Shown here: piece by piece, positions 13,264 through 15,114 of the stretch | Numbering within the stretch: position 1 is the first letter of the stretch | How the letters are laid out: every line of letters begins with the position of its first letter | Source of the DNA: Thermoproteota archaeon | GTDB lineage: Archaea; Thermoproteota; Thermoprotei_A; Sulfolobales; Acidilobaceae | Direction of reading: 5' to 3' | Assembly: GCA_013152575.1 (NCBI GenBank) | Contig: JAADGB010000117.1 | Location: forward strand, 1 to 15,114 | Length of the DNA stretch: 15,114 nt | Translations under genes and position numbers: made by a program | The notes under the pieces: generated by a model | Databases searched by the model: none | What the model was told of the DNA's origin: nothing | The model's input: only the letters and a program-made list of their open reading frames with translations

Positions 13264-14280
13264 GTGATAGCGCTGGGAATAGAGTCAACCGCCCACACAT
13301 TCGGCGTCGCGGTAGTCTCCGATAAACACCCCTACATTCTATCCGATGCCAGGGGGCACTACAGGCCTTCTAAGGGCGGCATCCTACCCAGGGAGGTAGC
13401 CCAATACTTCTCCCAGGTAGCTGGTAGCGTTGTAAGGGAGGCGTTGAGTAAGGCAGGAGTATCCATGGATGACGTAGACCTCATAGCTGTCGCATTAGGC
13501 CCTGGAATGGGCCCTGCTCTAAGGATTGGAGCCACGGTGGCCCGCGCCCTCTCCTCAAAGTACTCCAAACCCCTCTACTCGGTCAACCATGGAGTAGCCC
13601 ATATAGAGATAGCACGCTTCCTAACGGGGCTGAGGGACCCCCTAGTCATCTACGTATCCGGTGGAACCACAACAATAGCCAGCTACCTGGAGGGCCGCTA
13701 CAGGGTCTTCGGAGAAACCCTCGATATAGCCCTCGGCAACCTCCAGGACACGTTTGCGAGGGAGATAGGTATAGCACCCCCATACATAGTAGGGGGGAGA
13801 CATGTAATCGACATATGCGCCGAAGGGGGAAAGTTCATAGAGGAGCTACCATACGTTGTAAAAGGCCAGGACGTATCATACTCCGGCCTTCTAACCGCCG
13901 CTGTGAGGCTAGTAAAGAAGGGTTGGAGGAAGGCCGACGTATGCTACACGTTCCGCGAAATAGCCTACTCGAGCGTAGTAGAGGTGGCTGAGAGGGGTCT
14001 AGCCCATACTGGGAAGAAGGAGGTTGTACTAACCGGTGGAGTAGCGGCGAGCAAGCTCCTAAACGAGAAGGTGGAGGCAATGGCCAAATCACACAATGCA
14101 AGGTTCAAGCCTATACCCCCAAAGTATGCCGGGGATAATGGGGTAATGATAGCCCTCACCGGCATACTGGCGTTTAAGTCAGGGGTCCCTCCCATACCCC
14201 CCGAGGAGGCTATTATAAAGCAGAGGTGGAGGCTCGACAGGGTTGATATACCATGGTATCCTATGATCCTAGGAGACTAG
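13264..14280 (+). CDS. kae1: KEOPS complex catalytic subunit Kae1 (tRNA t6A threonylcarbamoyltransferase)
   Basis: Transfers the threonylcarbamoyl group to A37 of ANN-decoding tRNAs within KEOPS. It has an ASKHA ATPase-like fold. 338 aa from GTG 13264. Seen: IALGIESTAHTFGVAVV at the start, the metal-site motif NHGVAHIEIA (His109, His113), YVSGGTT, GETLDIALGN, TGGVAAS, and YAGDNGVMIA with the metal-ligand Asp at about 291. The open frame extends upstream through S27ae, but that part is out-of-frame sequence of the ribosomal gene. The gene is separate from Bud32, whereas some archaea have a fused Kae1-Bud32 protein; the two overlap by 28 nt. Confidence 0.96.
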   Translation: MIALGIESTAHTFGVAVVSDKHPYILSDARGHYRPSKGGILPREVAQYFSQVAGSVVREALSKAGVSMDDVDLIAVALGPGMGPALRIGATVARALSSKYSKPLYSVNHGVAHIEIARFLTGLRDPLVIYVSGGTTTIASYLEGRYRVFGETLDIALGNLQDTFAREIGIAPPYIVGGRHVIDICAEGGKFIEELPYVVKGQDVSYSGLLTAAVRLVKKGWRKADVCYTFREIAYSSVVEVAERGLAHTGKKEVVLTGGVAASKLLNEKVEAMAKSHNARFKPIPPKYAGDNGVMIALTGILAFKSGVPPIPPEEAIIKQRWRLDRVDIPWYPMILGD

Positions 14281-14948
14281 CAGGGACCCTGATCGAGGAG
14301 ACAAGCCTCCTCGCCCGTGGAGCGGAGTCGGAGCTAAGGCTAGGCCTATTCTTCGGGAGGAAGGCCGTCTTCAAGCTGAGGCTCCCCAAGCCTTACATGG
14401 ATCCAGCACTTGACTCCAAGCTCAGACGGGTTAGGACTATTAGGGAGGCGAAGGTGATAGCGGCCGCCCTTGAGGGAGGGGTCCCTGCACCACGCCTCTA
14501 CATGATCCTCCCCTCTGCCGGGTTGATCGTGATGGAATACGTTGAGGGACCCCAGTTGAAGGAGGCGTTATGGGAGGGGTCCCTCGATCCTAGGAGGGCT
14601 GGCTATGAGGCTGGCGTTATACTGGGTAGGCTCCACTCCCTTGGGATAGTCCACGGGGACCCCACCACGTCTAACTACATCGTCTCCGGGAGGGGGCTAA
14701 TCCTCATAGACTATGGCCTCTCCGAGTTCTCCGCGAGCATAGAGGATAGGGCTGTGGACGTGCACCTCTTCAAGAGGGCTGTTGAATCGACCCATGCAGG
14801 TATAGTAGGCGAGCTATACGGTGGGTTCCTGGACGGGTATAGGGAGAGTATGGGGGACCCTGCTGGAGAGATCCTCGAGAGGGTCGAGGAGATCGAGTTA
14901 AGGGGTAGGTATGTGGAGGAGAGGAGGAAGAGTGTCTGGCGAATGTAG
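14253..14948 (+). CDS. bud32: KEOPS complex atypical kinase/ATPase Bud32
   Basis: Small piD261-type kinase that supports KEOPS turnover with Kae1. 231 aa. Visible: ARGAESELRLG (nucleotide loop), FKLRLPKPYMDPALD with Lys41 as the likely ATP-contact lysine, RRVRTIREAKVI, the catalytic loop IVHGDPTTSNYIV (Asp136, Asn141), and the metal motif LIDYGLSEFS (DYG in place of DFG, Asp153). The tail FKRAVESTH and the basic C-terminus (ERRKSVWRM) fit the family. ATG 14253 lies inside the end of Kae1, and the gene end overlaps RdgB by 17 nt, consistent with translational coupling. Confidence 0.95.
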   Translation: MVSYDPRRLAGTLIEETSLLARGAESELRLGLFFGRKAVFKLRLPKPYMDPALDSKLRRVRTIREAKVIAAALEGGVPAPRLYMILPSAGLIVMEYVEGPQLKEALWEGSLDPRRAGYEAGVILGRLHSLGIVHGDPTTSNYIVSGRGLILIDYGLSEFSASIEDRAVDVHLFKRAVESTHAGIVGELYGGFLDGYRESMGDPAGEILERVEEIELRGRYVEERRKSVWRM

Positions 14949-15114
14949 ACTATACCTTGTAACTGGTAACAAGCACAAGCTCGAGGAGGCAGGGGCGATA
15001 CTCGAACCCTACGGGATCAAGCTAGAACAGGCTCCCGTGACGGAGAAGCTCGAGATACAGTCAGAGTCGCTAGTAGACATAGCCTTGTATGCGGCGAGAG
15101 ACGCCTACAGGAGG
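14932..15114 (+). CDS. XTP/dITP diphosphatase RdgB/Ham1 family (N-terminal part, cut by window end)
   Basis: Partial: the first 61 codons, open to the window end. RLYLVTGNKHKLEEAGAILEPYGIKLEQ is the hallmark N-terminus of the family that hydrolyses non-canonical purine triphosphates (ITP, dITP, XTP) to monophosphates. The T-G-N-K-x-x-K-x-x-E loop binds the phosphates. The GTG start at 14932 has GAGGAGG 4 nt upstream and overlaps the Bud32 end by 17 nt. Close linkage of this gene to Kae1/Bud32 is common in archaea. Confidence 0.9.
   Translation, partial: MSGECRLYLVTGNKHKLEEAGAILEPYGIKLEQAPVTEKLEIQSESLVDIALYAARDAYRR

Noticed and set aside
1..15114. CRISPR array, insertion sequence, tRNA or replication-origin repeat
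   Set aside because: No regularly spaced repeats, transposase, terminal inverted repeats, tRNA fold or repeated origin-box motif was seen on reading both strands.

Overview
The window reads as a chromosomal segment of a hyperthermophilic crenarchaeon. It carries archaeal/eukaryotic-type information genes (S28e, L24e, S6e, S24e, S27ae, aIF5B, aIF2-gamma, Rpo7, Spt4, Kae1, Bud32). S6e has the long crenarchaeal-type insertion. Shine-Dalgarno (SD) sites are strong GGTG/GGAGG types, often about 6 nt before the start, and many starts are GTG or TTG. Codons favour AGG, AGA, CTA, ATA and GTA, and GC content is moderate to high. A member of Desulfurococcales (for example a Pyrodictiaceae-like organism) fits, but the sequence alone does not fix the genus.

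Left part (1-5834), metabolic and accessory genes. An archaeal cofactor-independent phosphoglycerate mutase (+) converges, with a 12-nt overlap, on a minus-strand pair: an HD-domain phosphohydrolase and, upstream of it, a JAMM/Mov34-type metalloprotease with an unassigned N-terminal half. Divergent from that pair is a two-gene plus-strand unit: a short membrane NfeD-like protein and a cysteine-containing protein of unknown function. Next come a minus-strand acyl-CoA dehydrogenase and a divergent metallo-beta-lactamase-fold hydrolase, which share a 144-bp promoter region.

Right part (5839-15114), a long conserved archaeal information super-cluster in the order S28e, L24e, NDK, aIF5B, S6e, aIF2-gamma, PIN, Rpo7, Spt4, GTP-dependent dephospho-CoA kinase, S24e, S27ae, Kae1, Bud32, RdgB/Ham1 (cut by the window end). 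Order is kept, but S28e and aIF5B are on the opposite strand to their neighbours. From aIF2-gamma to RdgB everything is on the plus strand, tightly packed or overlapping. These genes link translation initiation, ribosome assembly, RNA polymerase stalk and elongation factors, CoA synthesis, the KEOPS t6A-tRNA enzymes and nucleotide-pool cleaning.

No mobile element, CRISPR array, tRNA or rRNA was seen, and no gene-free stretch exceeds 150 bases. The points most worth a second look are an abrupt strand-composition switch inside the first gene, a strong potential RNA hairpin directly in front of the S6e SD site, the JAMM protein, repeated convergent gene pairs that share a single CTAG as both stop codons, and the uncertain start of Rpo7.
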